Source: Ceratorhiza oryzae-sativae
Lineage: Eukaryota; Basidiomycota; Agaricomycetes; Cantharellales; Ceratobasidiaceae
NCBI GenBank assembly: GCA_030998015.1
Contig: JARWMV010000241.1
Span: 1,274,427 to 1,338,426 of the forward strand
Length of the DNA stretch: 64,000 nt
Reading direction: 5' to 3'
Within the stretch, counting starts at the first letter, position 1; each line of letters starts with the position of its first letter. The position numbers and the translations under genes were made by a program. Under the pieces are notes generated by a model, which was given only the letters and a program-made list of their open reading frames with translations, had not been told where the DNA came from and ran no database searches. Of the stretch, positions 11,001-20,176 are shown one piece after another.

Positions 11001-12414
11001 GCTTGATGATATGTGCCGCTTCCATCTGTTCGAGTGTTGGATATAGCCAGGCCTTCTGAGCTTGCGTGAGCGGTCGCTGTGTCACCCGCTTGCGAAATGT
11101 TGCTGTATCGGGAATGTCGAGCTTGTGTGAGTGTGTTGAGACTGGGAGTACCTCGGACAAGTCGCGTGCGAAAATGTCAGCAAACTCAGCTACCAGGGCT
11201 CTGGCTTGAGTGCGCTCCGGCTCTGTAAGGTCAGGGCCGATTGTGACCATGTTGAGGATACTCGATACCCGGGCTGGTGCGAAGGGATCGTTCCTCCTCT
11301 CCGACGGAGTTACAGGTAGGTGTGCGTTGTGAATAATGTTAGTAGCTAGGACTTCGATCCCCTCCTTGCTCTCTGCCAACTTCTGCTCCACTTTCTCCCT
11401 CCTCTCCTTCATACGCACTGCTCGCTTCCTAGCCTCATCCATAGCTTGCGCCGCACTCAGCGGTTTTGGATCTCCTACTCCCCTTCTCGGCATTCCTGCC
11501 AACTCCTCCAGCATCTCGATCTGTTCTGCCTCGACATGGAACATATTCCTTCGCATCTCCAAGCTCGCTCCTTTCTTCGAACGGGTTTGCAATCGGCTAC
11601 TCCGTCGCCGTGCTACCGGTTCCCATCCTATCTCATCTTCCTCGTCTGCTACTTCAATCTCCTCAATCTCCTCGCTTCCGCTCAACTTGTCGCCAACGTC
11701 CCCATCACTCGAGACTTCCTCCTCCTCCGCTGCTAACTCCTCTTTCGGTTTCAACTCTTTCGCTTCCTCGTTCTCTTGACCAGCTTCAACCAGGTCAGTG
11801 CGTTCCCGAAGGGGGTACCCGTTAGGTAGCGAACGCTCCAGTCCGTCTAGCTTTAGGCTGTCATCGCCAAAGCGCTGTTCCGCTCCGGCCATCGTGAGCC
11901 ACGGCTTTCCCAGCAAAACTTCAAACGCGCCGCCCGAGTCGAAGACCTCAAACTCTGTCTCTATCCGCACTCCATCCATTCCCACTGCTCCCTTCCACTT
12001 CCCTAAGCATCTCGACGCTTTGCCATCGGCAACACGAAGTAGGGTACGAGTAGGTAATAACGAACCCAAACGCACCTGATTTGCCGCCCATAGCGCTGCG
12101 TCTATAACGTTCGCCTGCGACCCTGCATCCACTGTCCCTCTTGCCTCAACTTCAGAATCTTCTACTACGAGCTTGATCCATCTCTGGTAGGGTTTTGTAT
12201 ATGGGGTTGTATTGTTTGATTTCGGTAATATGTGTAGAATATCTTGCATAATAAAATCTTCTTCTTCGAAATTCTCTTCGCCATCACAAGGCTTACTATA
12301 ACAGGTAAATGAGTCAATTGTATTCAAAACTGATATAGCATCCTCGTGCGACTTGTGTGTACTTGCGCTCGAGGTTGGGTCGACAGCTAGCGCTTCTAGT
12401 ACTGCCGACCCCAC
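8083..12414 (-). CDS. Pol polyprotein (PR-RT-RNaseH-IN) of Ty3/Gypsy element
   Basis: About 1443 residues with every expected domain. The aspartic protease centres on VDAGS (Asp96). Reverse transcriptase has FRLVHNFSEVND (535-546), TIDFASGF (Asp575), LRMPFGLTGAPTSW and the active site WMDD (638-641). RNase H has VASDGSKYGFG (Asp809), ETDCEAL (Asp885) and Asp929. Integrase has an HHCC finger (His1059, His1064, CPRC 1094-1097) and a catalytic triad Asp1123, Asp1183, Glu1219 with 35 residues between the last two. No chromodomain follows. The first codon listed is GTG; the frame is open upstream only to a TGA just before the slippery site, and the first in-frame ATG is at residue 56. Pol is therefore probably made as a Gag-Pol fusion by -1 frameshifting at 12417-12423. 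Confidence 0.95.
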   Translation of the reverse strand: MGSAVLEALAVDPTSSASTHKSHEDAISVLNTIDSFTCYSKPCDGEENFEEEDFIMQDILHILPKSNNTTPYTKPYQRWIKLVVEDSEVEARGTVDAGSQANVIDAALWAANQVRLGSLLPTRTLLRVADGKASRCLGKWKGAVGMDGVRIETEFEVFDSGGAFEVLLGKPWLTMAGAEQRFGDDSLKLDGLERSLPNGYPLRERTDLVEAGQENEEAKELKPKEELAAEEEEVSSDGDVGDKLSGSEEIEEIEVADEEDEIGWEPVARRRSSRLQTRSKKGASLEMRRNMFHVEAEQIEMLEELAGMPRRGVGDPKPLSAAQAMDEARKRAVRMKERREKVEQKLAESKEGIEVLATNIIHNAHLPVTPSERRNDPFAPARVSSILNMVTIGPDLTEPERTQARALVAEFADIFARDLSEVLPVSTHSHKLDIPDTATFRKRVTQRPLTQAQKAWLYPTLEQMEAAHIIKRVPNTFPAAVSPSNVVPKPGGTSEPSLEYIQALANKACVEAGRPAPFPELSTTPQPPPAKDAKFRLVHNFSEVNDVTKIPPFPMGDLSAKQRAVAGFRYVNTIDFASGFNALPMEESSIKYTGFYVEGKGHYVYLRMPFGLTGAPTSWCEMLADALHDLLGDGMEIWMDDVGMGFNDAETGLARTRRLFERCRERGLSLAPTKTYLFMSEAGFAGAKVSIRGIQPDLRKVQAILDFAEPKSVIELMGYLGLTGSFRSKIKDYARIAHPLTDLTRNVKIERRPDGKSRRGEYKRALQNSPIELSEEARQAFLDLKLALTTDPVLRAPVYDGRPFIVASDGSKYGFGATLTQRWEETDKTTGKTKTVLYPLAFASKRTSRTEEKYAPFLLEFAALKFAFNSFEQIVMGQPVEVETDCEALANLLRNKKMSSTHERWRESIMGHWIVDVRHRPGVENVVCDVLSRQWQYREDEEAEGRETTIEPEWEAHRGLMRDVSLLVDDEESRRVLERFEHDPYFGEIAQYLVLGGVAGDDLTKSSVERTQRRAAHRAVGFEVVDGKLWRVAGKGSLRAPRVECIPKKEGEALALATHEATGHFGRDLTILILQEKFFWPNLRSDVTAAITSCPRCRNFGPKLMHALLAPITRARPFDLLTGDYLSLPTGAGGFKTVLLVTDVYSRFVFGFMSRDSGTGGFTVKCLDQIADHVMTPTSFMSDNGSHFDCREVDDWAENNGVGIIHPPPHTPSVNGLIENTNKILIGRLRALCAEAIGETSGDPERPITPPPRSWPHFFQTAIRQMNDRVLPALGYTPRELLTGVLSADRKTVVGTQIRQQYAGKLSEIDVVDVNMALTYAIRSDAEEKALAHAREQKRRFDTTAKLFIGEAGDLVQRYNPRWDTTHSNERKLAPRWSEPLRIRERKNTSYILEDLKGELVSPGTHARHLRPFRATANMTLKTQGAKAEAPANEGVEGEDSGD

Positions 12415-12423
12415 CCATTTCCC
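12377..12423 (-). promoter_or_regulatory. candidate -1 ribosomal frameshift signal (gag/pol)
   Basis: In the element's sense strand, the heptamer G GGA AAT (12423-12417) lies in the gag frame exactly as X XXY YYZ. After a 5-nt spacer (12416-12412) comes a hairpin. The arm GGGTCGGCAG (12411-12402) pairs with CTGTCGACCC (12386-12377) with one G-U wobble. After a 2-nt bulge, CTAG (12399-12396) pairs with CTAG (12390-12387) around the loop AAGCG. The gag stop codon TAG (12398-12396) sits inside the hairpin. A -1 slip enters the pol frame, which continues open. Pairing and phase are read directly; function is inferred. Confidence 0.8.
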
Positions 12424-14270
12424 TCCTCTTCGTCACCGTATGCAAGCACATGGGTTTCATACATATCGACAATCTCGTCTGGATCCACCCCTTCCTCCTT
12501 CATCACAGCAAACATGTCCCTTCCACCCGGCGTACTTGGCCCTCCAGACAGGAGATCTGCTTTCACTGCATTGCGCCACTTAATCTCCTTAGAATGCACA
12601 TTGCGTCCGCTGCACATGGTGGATAGATGGTTGCCCTTGCCGCAGCGGGTGTAAACTCGGTTGTCTTGGCGCCACGTGCCTGGCGTAAGTGGGAACGGCA
12701 TTGACAAGGCTATATCACCTGGTGGAAGTGCATTGAACGCCGTGTTATAGGCAGACCGGCCGTCTTCAGTATCCTCAAAAGTGGTACCACGCTCAGGGGT
12801 AGCTGCTGGTAGACTGGAACGTGGAGTAAAGGGAGAGCTGAGAGCTGCACGAGCATTGGCTGGCATGGGGGTCTGCAGGGGATTAATGTTGGTGGGGGCC
12901 TGCACTGTTGAGGTAGCCAGGGGCGTGTTTGCAATTGACTGACGTGGAGCCCGGTATGGTGTGTAAGCATCGGCAAACTGGACTTGAGACCGTGCAGGAG
13001 GAGCTCGAGTGCTTGCTCGAGACGCGTAGTTCTGGTACTGGTGCCCAAGTTCGAATTGTCCAAATCGGTTATTCATGTCTGCAACACGTTCAGCTAGTTC
13101 TCGGCGTTCAGCACGATCTTTGATGTGAAAATCAATCCAGTCCTGGTCAAGTGCAATGATGGCGGTGCAGAGATTGTCGATTTTTGTGTATCCACGCTGG
13201 CCCTTGCCCAGAAGATCATACATGACCTGCGGTAGTGCCTCCTGCCATGTCTCCCGCACCTTGGCTGCATCACTCATGTCAAGCTTCCCTGCCAACTTCT
13301 TCCTCTCCTTTGCCCACCAAACATGATAGCGCTCCTCCCGATCTCCAACCTTGACCATTGTTCCGAGCTTCTGTTCATCGAGCTTATCACGAGTCCACTT
13401 CTCTAGGCTCTCCTCATGCAGGACCGTCTTGTCTAGCGGTGGGTATTGTGCCTGGAGTTTGGTGACAAGCTCTGGCCATGTTCCGATCTTTGAATCACTG
13501 ATCATGCTCCTCACCCAGCGATGGGCTTCCGATCCCGGCCAGACCCGTTCCTTCCATAGCTCCAGCTTTTGCAACAGATCTGGCTGGTATGGCCTGATTA
13601 CTGTCTCAAAGGAATCACGCCAGTCCTCTTCTGATATCTTGTCGTCATCGTCGCCCTTGAAGAAGAGCTTCATCGCATCGAGACGTGTGCATGCTTTCTC
13701 TAGGTCATCAGCTGAGGCTGGGTTTGATGTGGATGTGGGTGGCATGGTTGGTAGCAAAGGAGGCAGTGGCGCCGCGGGTACAGTGCTTGGCGTAGGGGTA
13801 TGTGGTGCGAAAAGGGCGCCTGGGGGTCTAAGATCAAAGTGTGGAGGTAGTGTTCTTGAGTTTGCACTGGTCTGAGTGATTGGTGTTGAAGGTAGCAGGA
13901 GTGGTGCCGGGGCTGCGTATCCAGTTGAGGTGCCGGGTACAAAGTTTGTGTATGGATTGCAAGGTGTTCCAAGCCAATCTCGGGTTTGAACTGGAGAGCC
14001 GTACAGTCGTTCAGTAGCGTCAGAGCCCTTGGAGTCTGAGCGTGGGCAGGGGCCAACGGTTGGTGGTGGGGTAGGGGCTTGAGAGGGGTCAGACTGAATA
14101 TCGTCAACAAGTGAGAAAGGTGAGCTTAGGTTGGGCGAAGAACTGAAGCTTGGAGGAATACTGCTAAAAATGGGCTGTGTGTCCTCGGTGAGGATTACAG
14201 ACTTGTCTTCAAACGAAAATGCGCTCTCAGCCGGGCTTCCGGCTCTAGTGGCTCGCCTCTTCTTAGTCAT
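12396..14270 (-). CDS. Gag protein of Ty3/Gypsy element
   Basis: A 624-residue protein starting at a true ATG and ending with the TAG inside the frameshift hairpin. The N-terminal third is Pro/Ser/Thr-rich. The middle, roughly residues 185-400, is helical and Trp/Lys-rich, like a capsid domain. The C-terminal part carries one nucleocapsid knuckle in which the first cysteine of the usual CX2CX4HX4C is tyrosine: Tyr540, Cys543, His548, Cys553. It overlaps pol by 19 nt in a different frame. It should coat element RNA in cytoplasmic particles. The Tyr is one base change (TAC for TGC) from the canonical Cys. Confidence 0.92.
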   Translation of the reverse strand: MTKKRRATRAGSPAESAFSFEDKSVILTEDTQPIFSSIPPSFSSSPNLSSPFSLVDDIQSDPSQAPTPPPTVGPCPRSDSKGSDATERLYGSPVQTRDWLGTPCNPYTNFVPGTSTGYAAPAPLLLPSTPITQTSANSRTLPPHFDLRPPGALFAPHTPTPSTVPAAPLPPLLPTMPPTSTSNPASADDLEKACTRLDAMKLFFKGDDDDKISEEDWRDSFETVIRPYQPDLLQKLELWKERVWPGSEAHRWVRSMISDSKIGTWPELVTKLQAQYPPLDKTVLHEESLEKWTRDKLDEQKLGTMVKVGDREERYHVWWAKERKKLAGKLDMSDAAKVRETWQEALPQVMYDLLGKGQRGYTKIDNLCTAIIALDQDWIDFHIKDRAERRELAERVADMNNRFGQFELGHQYQNYASRASTRAPPARSQVQFADAYTPYRAPRQSIANTPLATSTVQAPTNINPLQTPMPANARAALSSPFTPRSSLPAATPERGTTFEDTEDGRSAYNTAFNALPPGDIALSMPFPLTPGTWRQDNRVYTRCGKGNHLSTMCSGRNVHSKEIKWRNAVKADLLSGGPSTPGGRDMFAVMKEEGVDPDEIVDMYETHVLAYGDEEEGNGWGRQY

Positions 14271-14415
14271 ATTGACTGGGAATGCGCGAGAAGTCGCGCT
14301 CTAGGGTTCAGAAAAAAGCTAGGGACGTGTCAAGAACGCGTATTTAGGCATGATCCAGTCGCGTACAGCATAGGCGCCTTCGGAGATGTCGAAAAATGAC
14401 TCAGTAGGTAGGAGC

Positions 14416-14429
14416 CACAGTCGTCACCA
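14416..14429 (-). other. candidate primer-binding site
   Basis: Three bases inside the 5' LTR the sense strand reads TGGTGACGACTGTG. TGG is the complement of a tRNA CCA end. The complementary 3' end (..CACAGTCGTCACCA) resembles the acceptor end of fungal serine tRNAs, but I judge this from memory, so the tRNA identity is tentative. Confidence 0.55.
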
Positions 14430-14432
14430 CGG

Positions 14433-14531
14433 TGGGGGCGTGGATGCAAGGTGGTGGTAAGTGTTAAGATTACACGATCGAGCATACACGACTAAACCCC
14501 GGGGGCATACCCCCGGTCACCCCCTACTCCA
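14433..14531 (-). repeat. 5' LTR, 99 bp
   Basis: Partner of the LTR at 7813-7911, with one mismatch over 99 bp and the same TG..CA ends. It should hold the promoter and transcription start of the element. At 99 bp little room is left for separate U3, R and U5 parts. Confidence 0.92.
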
Positions 14532-14535
14532 ACGT
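14532..14535. repeat. target-site duplication (high-coordinate copy)
   Basis: ACGT directly follows the LTR and matches the four bases before 7813. Confidence 0.75.
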
Positions 14536-16486
14536 CATGGCCGGGACGGGAGCAGGAACGTGAGTTGGCGTTTGCTGCGTTGCCCATGTCACCTCGCCGT
14601 TGATTCGTTCCGAGTATTATAACATGCCTGGCTGGGCGATCGGGTCTATCTATCGAGGCAGCGACTAAAGAATATGTGAAATTAGCTGATGTATGTTCGA
14701 ACGGAAGGCTGCTCGGGGCCAGAACAGCAAAATTACAGGAAACCCTCCAGAGAATAGTAAAGGGCAGCACTAGAAATGAGAATATTCCTATGATGGATAC
14801 GGATGAAACAGTTGACATATGCAAAACGTAAGTGTGGTTTAGGTGTCGCTAACAATAAAAACGCGACTCACACACGCGGCCCAACAGTATGGTGTCCGCC
14901 ATCTAAGCGCATGACATGAACTCCGCCACCCCACGCATCTTTCGCTCCCGCCAATGTGTCACTAACCAAATGCCGGACTACCTGATATCTCAGGTACTGA
15001 GTGCGACTATGGCGCACTCCAATACGTTCGAACCACTAATATCAGGCCGGACCTTTGACCCCCAGCCATTAGTCCACTAGGGATTTGGGTGCAGTAACTC
15101 GACGTTGCATGCACTCGCGGATCTCGACGCCTCGATGTCAGATCGATTGAACTCGAGCGTGTTTTGCGTAGGCGCGGGGCATCCAGGTACCATTCGCCTT
15201 TCAAGCGCCTTCTCGTCCTAAGGTTTGAGACCCACCGGTGTGGTTGACCTGACTATAAGAATCACTCTGCATGCCGCGAGAGAGGCGCAATGCATGGCGA
15301 GACGTTTCCACCAGCGGCTAGACGTGCACTTCCAGTTCAGCGTTCAGCTGGACATGCAGGACATTAACGCCGATCACTGGCAGAATCCCGAACAACCTCT
15401 AGCGAACAAGCAAGCATATATGCGAGATCCAGATCAGCGTGCCTTTGCAGTGGATGCTGTCAAGGCAAGAAGAAAATCTCATTTCAAAACGGATCAAATA
15501 AGCGAGCACACAATTTGCCAATCGAGCATTCAGAGCCAAGCGGCAGCCCCGGGCACTGTAAAATGTAAACGTATCATATTTCTGCAAGAAAAAGCTTTGC
15601 TGAAAAAACGGACATAAGCCAGTCTATATAAGCATCTGATACTCTTTGGCCCGGAATGATTACATAGACCGGCTTTGGTACGATTATAATTGGCCACTTG
15701 GGGACGCGGCGGAACCTGGGATGACGAATGCCAATCCCCAGTAAGTTTCTGGCCAAAATGACAATGCCTTATTCTAGGGGGTTTCCGTACCTTCAGTGGT
15801 GCAATGCTAGCAGTAGCATTTCTCGGCTATTGTTTCAGTTTCAGCTGTCGACAAGCGGCGGTTTGAACGGACTTCCCCTCAGCAGAGATTTTCCACCTAG
15901 GCTAGGAGCAGGACAAGAAAGACAAGAGCAACGGTGAGCCTTGCCCTGGAGCCTCGTGCTTGTTGAAAGAGTGGAAAGTGTGAGGCGTGGCTCCTAGAAA
16001 TTCAAGAGAACATCAGAAGAAGAACACATGTGGAATGCTATTAGCGGGATGAAAGAGCTGAGGCTAGCCTGGGGACGAAGGCCAAATCTGCCTGGTATTC
16101 TGTCGATATGAGTGGAGTTGGGTGGCTTGGTCTATGTCGCGACCGGAGTCAAGAAGCCAGGCACACAAACAGGTTTTGCATAAATACCAGACGACAAAAA
16201 GCCGCCCTCCATATCTGGTTCCTTACTCAACTTTAGTATATCTACTATCAAAGTATTACTATGGATTAAATACCTGTTGTGAATTATTGCTTGGCATTGG
16301 GGTGACTGAACATACCCCTTGTTTTGGGGCCGCGGGAAGCACTGGCAGATCAGGCATCTGGTTCCGCAAGGAATCTGATGCGCCACTTTGAAAATAAACT
16401 TGTGCGCCAAACTGAACAATGTTGGCGTCTTGGCTGGAGGGATGGACCAGAACTACTGGATGAGCCCGCCGATTGCATGTAGATTG
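14536..16486. other. intergenic, no supported gene
   Basis: Short open frames occur (for example 15225-15617, plus) but show no domain, splice pattern or repeat relationship I can defend. The region separates the retrotransposon from the first pheromone-gene repeat. Confidence 0.5.
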
Positions 16487-17112
16487 GGTCCAACTATATG
16501 ATATCGCATGTGGTACAGGTAATGGTACATACAACGAGTCGAGAGTGATAACATATTTCCACAACTTCATAAATACCACCTCGGTCTCAAGCGCGAACGA
16601 AATGCAAATGACATAAACTCTGAACAAAAAATGAGTTTGGGATAGGCAAAATCCGCCTAGGCAATAACGCAGTACTGGGAACCGCTGCCGCTGTCACCTC
16701 GGTCCTGGTTGATGGGCTGCTCAACCTCAGGAGTGAAGGTGTAAACGTAGGTGGCGGCGGAATCCATGAGTGTGAGTGAGGTGTGGTAAGTAGGCGAAGT
16801 GGTGAGGCTGTAGGCGGTGTGTGACTACCTTGGAGAGCTGAAGTCAAGGCGACCTGGTTTATATATGCTCAAAGTATGGCCGAGCCATGGGGTTGGAAGA
16901 GAGCAATGAGGTGTCTAGAGCTCATCATCGAAAAGGACAACAATTAGAACGAACCATTTGCGTCATTGCCCGATCGGGGATTGAGCGCCTCGAGACAATA
17001 GAAGCCCAAGCCATGCGACGCAAACGTGAGCATGGCCAAGGCACCAATACGTATGCGCAGCCTGGGCAATTGCCGAGGGGCTCGAATATCGTCAGTGGTT
17101 TGTTTGCCCAAC
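16487..17112. repeat. pheromone-gene repeat block, copy 1 (partial unit)
   Basis: About 625 bp closely matching 23030-23655 and, less closely, 19900-20515. It contains pheromone-precursor copy 1, its 3' flank and about 345 bp of 5' flank. Similarity to the other copies ends abruptly at both sides, so this copy lacks the LINE remnant and outer flanks carried by the two full tandem units. Copies 1 and 3 are more alike than either is to copy 2. Edges are estimated by eye. Confidence 0.75.
16657..16767 (-). CDS. lipopeptide mating pheromone precursor, copy 1
   Basis: An intronless 36-residue open frame starting MDSAATYVYTFTPE and ending in the CaaX box CVIA. A short acidic precursor with a MDS-type start and a C-terminal CaaX box is the hallmark of basidiomycete mating pheromones, which are farnesylated on the Cys, trimmed of the last three residues, carboxymethylated and exported by an STE6-type transporter. 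N-terminal processing next to the Asp-Arg pair in NQDR would leave the mature peptide GDSGSGSQYC; this cleavage is inferred. A TATA-like TATATAAA lies about 90 bp upstream on the minus strand and is conserved in copies 2 and 3. The opposite strand has longer but meaningless frames. Confidence 0.85.
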   Translation of the reverse strand: MDSAATYVYTFTPEVEQPINQDRGDSGSGSQYCVIA

Positions 17113-18349
17113 AGGTACCGGAAGCTTTGATTGGACGACAGTATCAAATCCGGGGAGATACATGTACCTCGGGTCCTACGAGATTGATCATTCTGGACAA
17201 AGAACCGAGGGTCTGATGAGGATATGAAGATGTCGAAGCTTCCGCCGTGCCGGAGCTGGGACGCTCCCAGATGCTGGGGAGTCCATCCAAAGGTCAGCGA
17301 TAATGGAGAAAATAAACTTCCAGGGCTATCGGTGCGTCATGCGACACCAAGGGCTTGTGGACCGAGAGTGGTGCGTCGCATGGTCGAGAATGGGCGGCCG
17401 TTGTTTGGACGAGCCACATCGGACAGGCTAATGTTGGCTGATTCCAGGGCCTGGGCGCAAACAAATCCGATCCTACCCCGGACAACCACAAGCGAACCTT
17501 CTCTGTGCCTCTAAGTCTATCACCGCTCGCCATATGATCAGTGTCGTTTACAGCTTGGATAAACTGTTTCTCAGATGACAAATGGGGTGTCGACAAGCTT
17601 AGACAATGACCTGGACGACTGGCCGGATCAGCGTTACGTTTTGTGTTTGTTCAGGCGCCATGGCTATTGTGCACTACCTGCAGGACAATGATGGTCTTGT
17701 AGGTAGGCACGCGCGATTTGGCCTTTTTTTTTAAGCCAAGCGGCCCACCAGTCGAAGCGTGAGTCCATGATGCTTGGGCAATGCAGAGTAGTGCTAACGC
17801 TGTCACAGATGGGCACATGGTCGATGTGTCTCCTCTCACCCATCCACGCCTTCGTGCTTGGTGGTCATCTGTCGGGCCCTTCTCCACCCTGCTGCCAACC
17901 GGAGGTCTGCCGAGACGTGAACGAGTGGCGTGCCTGGCCCTGGAGCGTTTTTCAAACACAAACCGCCCACGATGGCGCTCTGGGTTTCCTCATGAGCCGA
18001 GTCCAGTACTCGCACTCGATTGCAGACTTCTCTGATACCGCCGTCTATCCTTCTCTTTGATCCTCGTTCGGCTCATTCCCACTCTTCCTTGCCTTACAGC
18101 AACGTCCGACCCTCGGAAACGCAACACCAACCTCTTTACACGCTCGCTGAGATCTGTGTATTTCCTCACGTTTGATTTGAGACGGCCAGGGTGCGGATGC
18201 CGCGTCCAAAATCCACACATATCTCAACCCACCTGGATACACCCACTTCGACTGAGCAATTATCTCCCCCTTTGTTGATTTGGATCAGCATGACGTAGGT
18301 AGACGAGACTCGGCCCATAGTCGAATAGATTTGCAAGCAATTGCTTTCG
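17113..18349. other. intergenic between repeat copy 1 and tandem unit A
   Basis: No gene supported. Several 60-110-codon frames overlap one another on both strands without domain or splice logic. I see no clear similarity to the tandem units here. Confidence 0.45.
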
Positions 18350-20065
18350 ATCAGCACCACTTGCAATCTGGACGCTGTTCACGAAGCAACCGCTCGCTCT
18401 TGACTTTGTGCAGGCTAATGATTGGTTAGAGGTAAAGCCTCCCATCTATGTCTCTTTCCGAAGTGGAGTCCCATCATGCAGCCGCCTGGATGCACTCAGC
18501 CACAACGCGATGCGGTGTCCCCTGAAGAGGCCGAAGCCGAACCTGGTAGGGCAATCCGTCGTCTGGGGACCGCATGGACCAGTGCAAGGTGGCGCGAGCC
18601 GGAGCGGGGCGTTATACGTATACCAGCTTGTCCAGCAACGGTCGAGATGGGCTGGTATGTGGCTCAGTGACAGTAGTTTTAGGCTATGGCTTTGTGGCTC
18701 TGTCTCATTCGACGGAGCCGACTAGCGCCAGGCGGGATGTTGTTTTTTTTTTGCGTTTACAGGAATCAAATGTTATTGTGCCCAGCAAATCTGTGTATAT
18801 TGGGATGGGGGAATTGCATTACGTCTGTTTTCCATATTAGCAACATCAGATGTCAATATCGCCCACAAGGTGCCTTAGAGCCGAGAACAGCGTTGAGGGT
18901 TCTTGGCATTTTGTCCATCGAACCTGGAGTCACGGAAATTCGTTGCACCGAGACCTGAGCTATAATGTTTTAGCGGTCAAGGAGCTGCCCTGCCCTTGTT
19001 AGATCCCGTCGGGTTGTCCTTGCTGTCGTTTTGCTGGTTGCTTGATGGTTTACACTTGAACTCATGCCGTCATTTCAAGTATTACGCTCATCACACGTTC
19101 ATGCAGATCGAAAAATAACCTCTGGGAAGTTGAAAATGTAGCCGGGCAAAGGCTCGTGAGCTGCCAAGGACACATATCGGAGCTCTGCACTCAGATTTAT
19201 ATTCTTAGCGCCAATGCGAACGTTTTCGTGTTCCATGTACTATCCTGGCTGCTTCACTTTCGGTTGTTCAGGAGACAGGAGGCTATACTCCTGAGCATGA
19301 AGGATCTAAGAGATTCGTCGGAGAACTGTGAGCTCGACTGCATAAACGGTGGCCTTAAACATTTATATCTAACCTATGTATCATTAGCCGTTCTGGGCTG
19401 TGAGATAACACCCAAGTTTGCTGCGTCGGAGCCCAAATGTATGAGGAATAAAACATTTACCTCGAGTGATAGAGGAGCTAATAAAACCATAATTTGAAAA
19501 GAACTGCTAAGGGCTATAATTTACCCGTTCAGACCTACAGGTCTCCTAAGCATAGCTTGGATCGTTTACACTTAGGGATATAATCCCCTGAACAAGGTAC
19601 ACAACGGAAAGTGAAGATTATATTTAGACAGAAATGCGCAATTACTTCAAAAATCTGAATTCGCGTTCAGAACGCTGATGTCCTTGAGCGTTCGTGAGAC
19701 TTGATCGGACTACACTTCTCGACCAGCATGAACCTTTGAGGGGCACATCTGGTCTCATGACATCTTCAATTCGCTGTTTCGAAAGCGCAGTTGCCGAGCT
19801 GAGCTGGCGTCGTTATTTTATCTGAGGATATGGTCGGGGCTCCTGGTGGGATCGGTGGCGCCGCCAATTGAAACGGACATATGAGCAGATGTAATTTACG
19901 TCCAACCATGTGGTATTCCATGTGCTACAGGTGATAGTACATACAAAGTCTCCATAGTAACAACATCCAACGATTCATAAATACCACCTCGGTCTCAAAT
20001 GCGAACGAAATGCAAACGAAATAACCTCTGAACGAAGAAAAAGGTTTGGGATGGCCAAAATGTGC

Positions 20066-20176
20066 CTAGGCAATAACGCAGTACTGGGAACCGCTGCCGC
20101 TGTCACCTCGGTCCTGGTTGATGGGCTGCTCAACCTCGGGAGTAAAGGTGTAAACGTAGGTGGCGGCAGAATCCAT
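20066..20176 (-). CDS. lipopeptide mating pheromone precursor, copy 2
   Basis: A 36-residue open frame encoding the same protein as the copy at 16657-16767, with only silent codon changes (for example TCT for TCC at Ser3, TTT for TTC, CCC for CCT). It ends in the CaaX box CVIA with the same predicted mature peptide GDSGSGSQYC. Silent-only change after clear divergence of the flanks suggests the protein is under selection. The TATA-like element (20267-20276 on the plus strand) keeps the same 90-bp spacing to the start. Its promoter and 3' flank are the most diverged of the three similar copies. Confidence 0.85.
   Translation of the reverse strand: MDSAATYVYTFTPEVEQPINQDRGDSGSGSQYCVIA

Larger units (their letters stand above)
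7813..14531 (-). mobile_element. complete Ty3/Gypsy LTR retrotransposon
   Basis: The element is 6719 bp and is read on the minus strand. In its own orientation the order is 5' LTR (14531-14433), primer-binding site, gag, a -1 frameshift cassette, pol (protease, reverse transcriptase, RNase H, integrase), a G-rich tract and 3' LTR (7911-7813). RT before integrase places it in Ty3/Gypsy. Both long frames are open, all catalytic motifs are present, the LTRs differ at one base, and a 4-bp ACGT duplication flanks it. It therefore looks recently inserted and possibly still active. The end of Pol shows no chromodomain. Confidence 0.93.

Noticed and set aside
12416..12418. ATG near the start of the pol region as an independent pol start
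   Set aside because: It is in the third frame, neither gag nor pol; the listed first pol codon is GTG and the first in-frame pol ATG is at residue 56.
16587..16847. 86-codon minus-strand frame, repeated at 19975-20508 and 23131-23391, as a conserved gene family
   Set aside because: It overlaps the pheromone precursor genes and their promoters in another frame; its conservation follows from the repeat, and it has no start context, domain or regular codon use.
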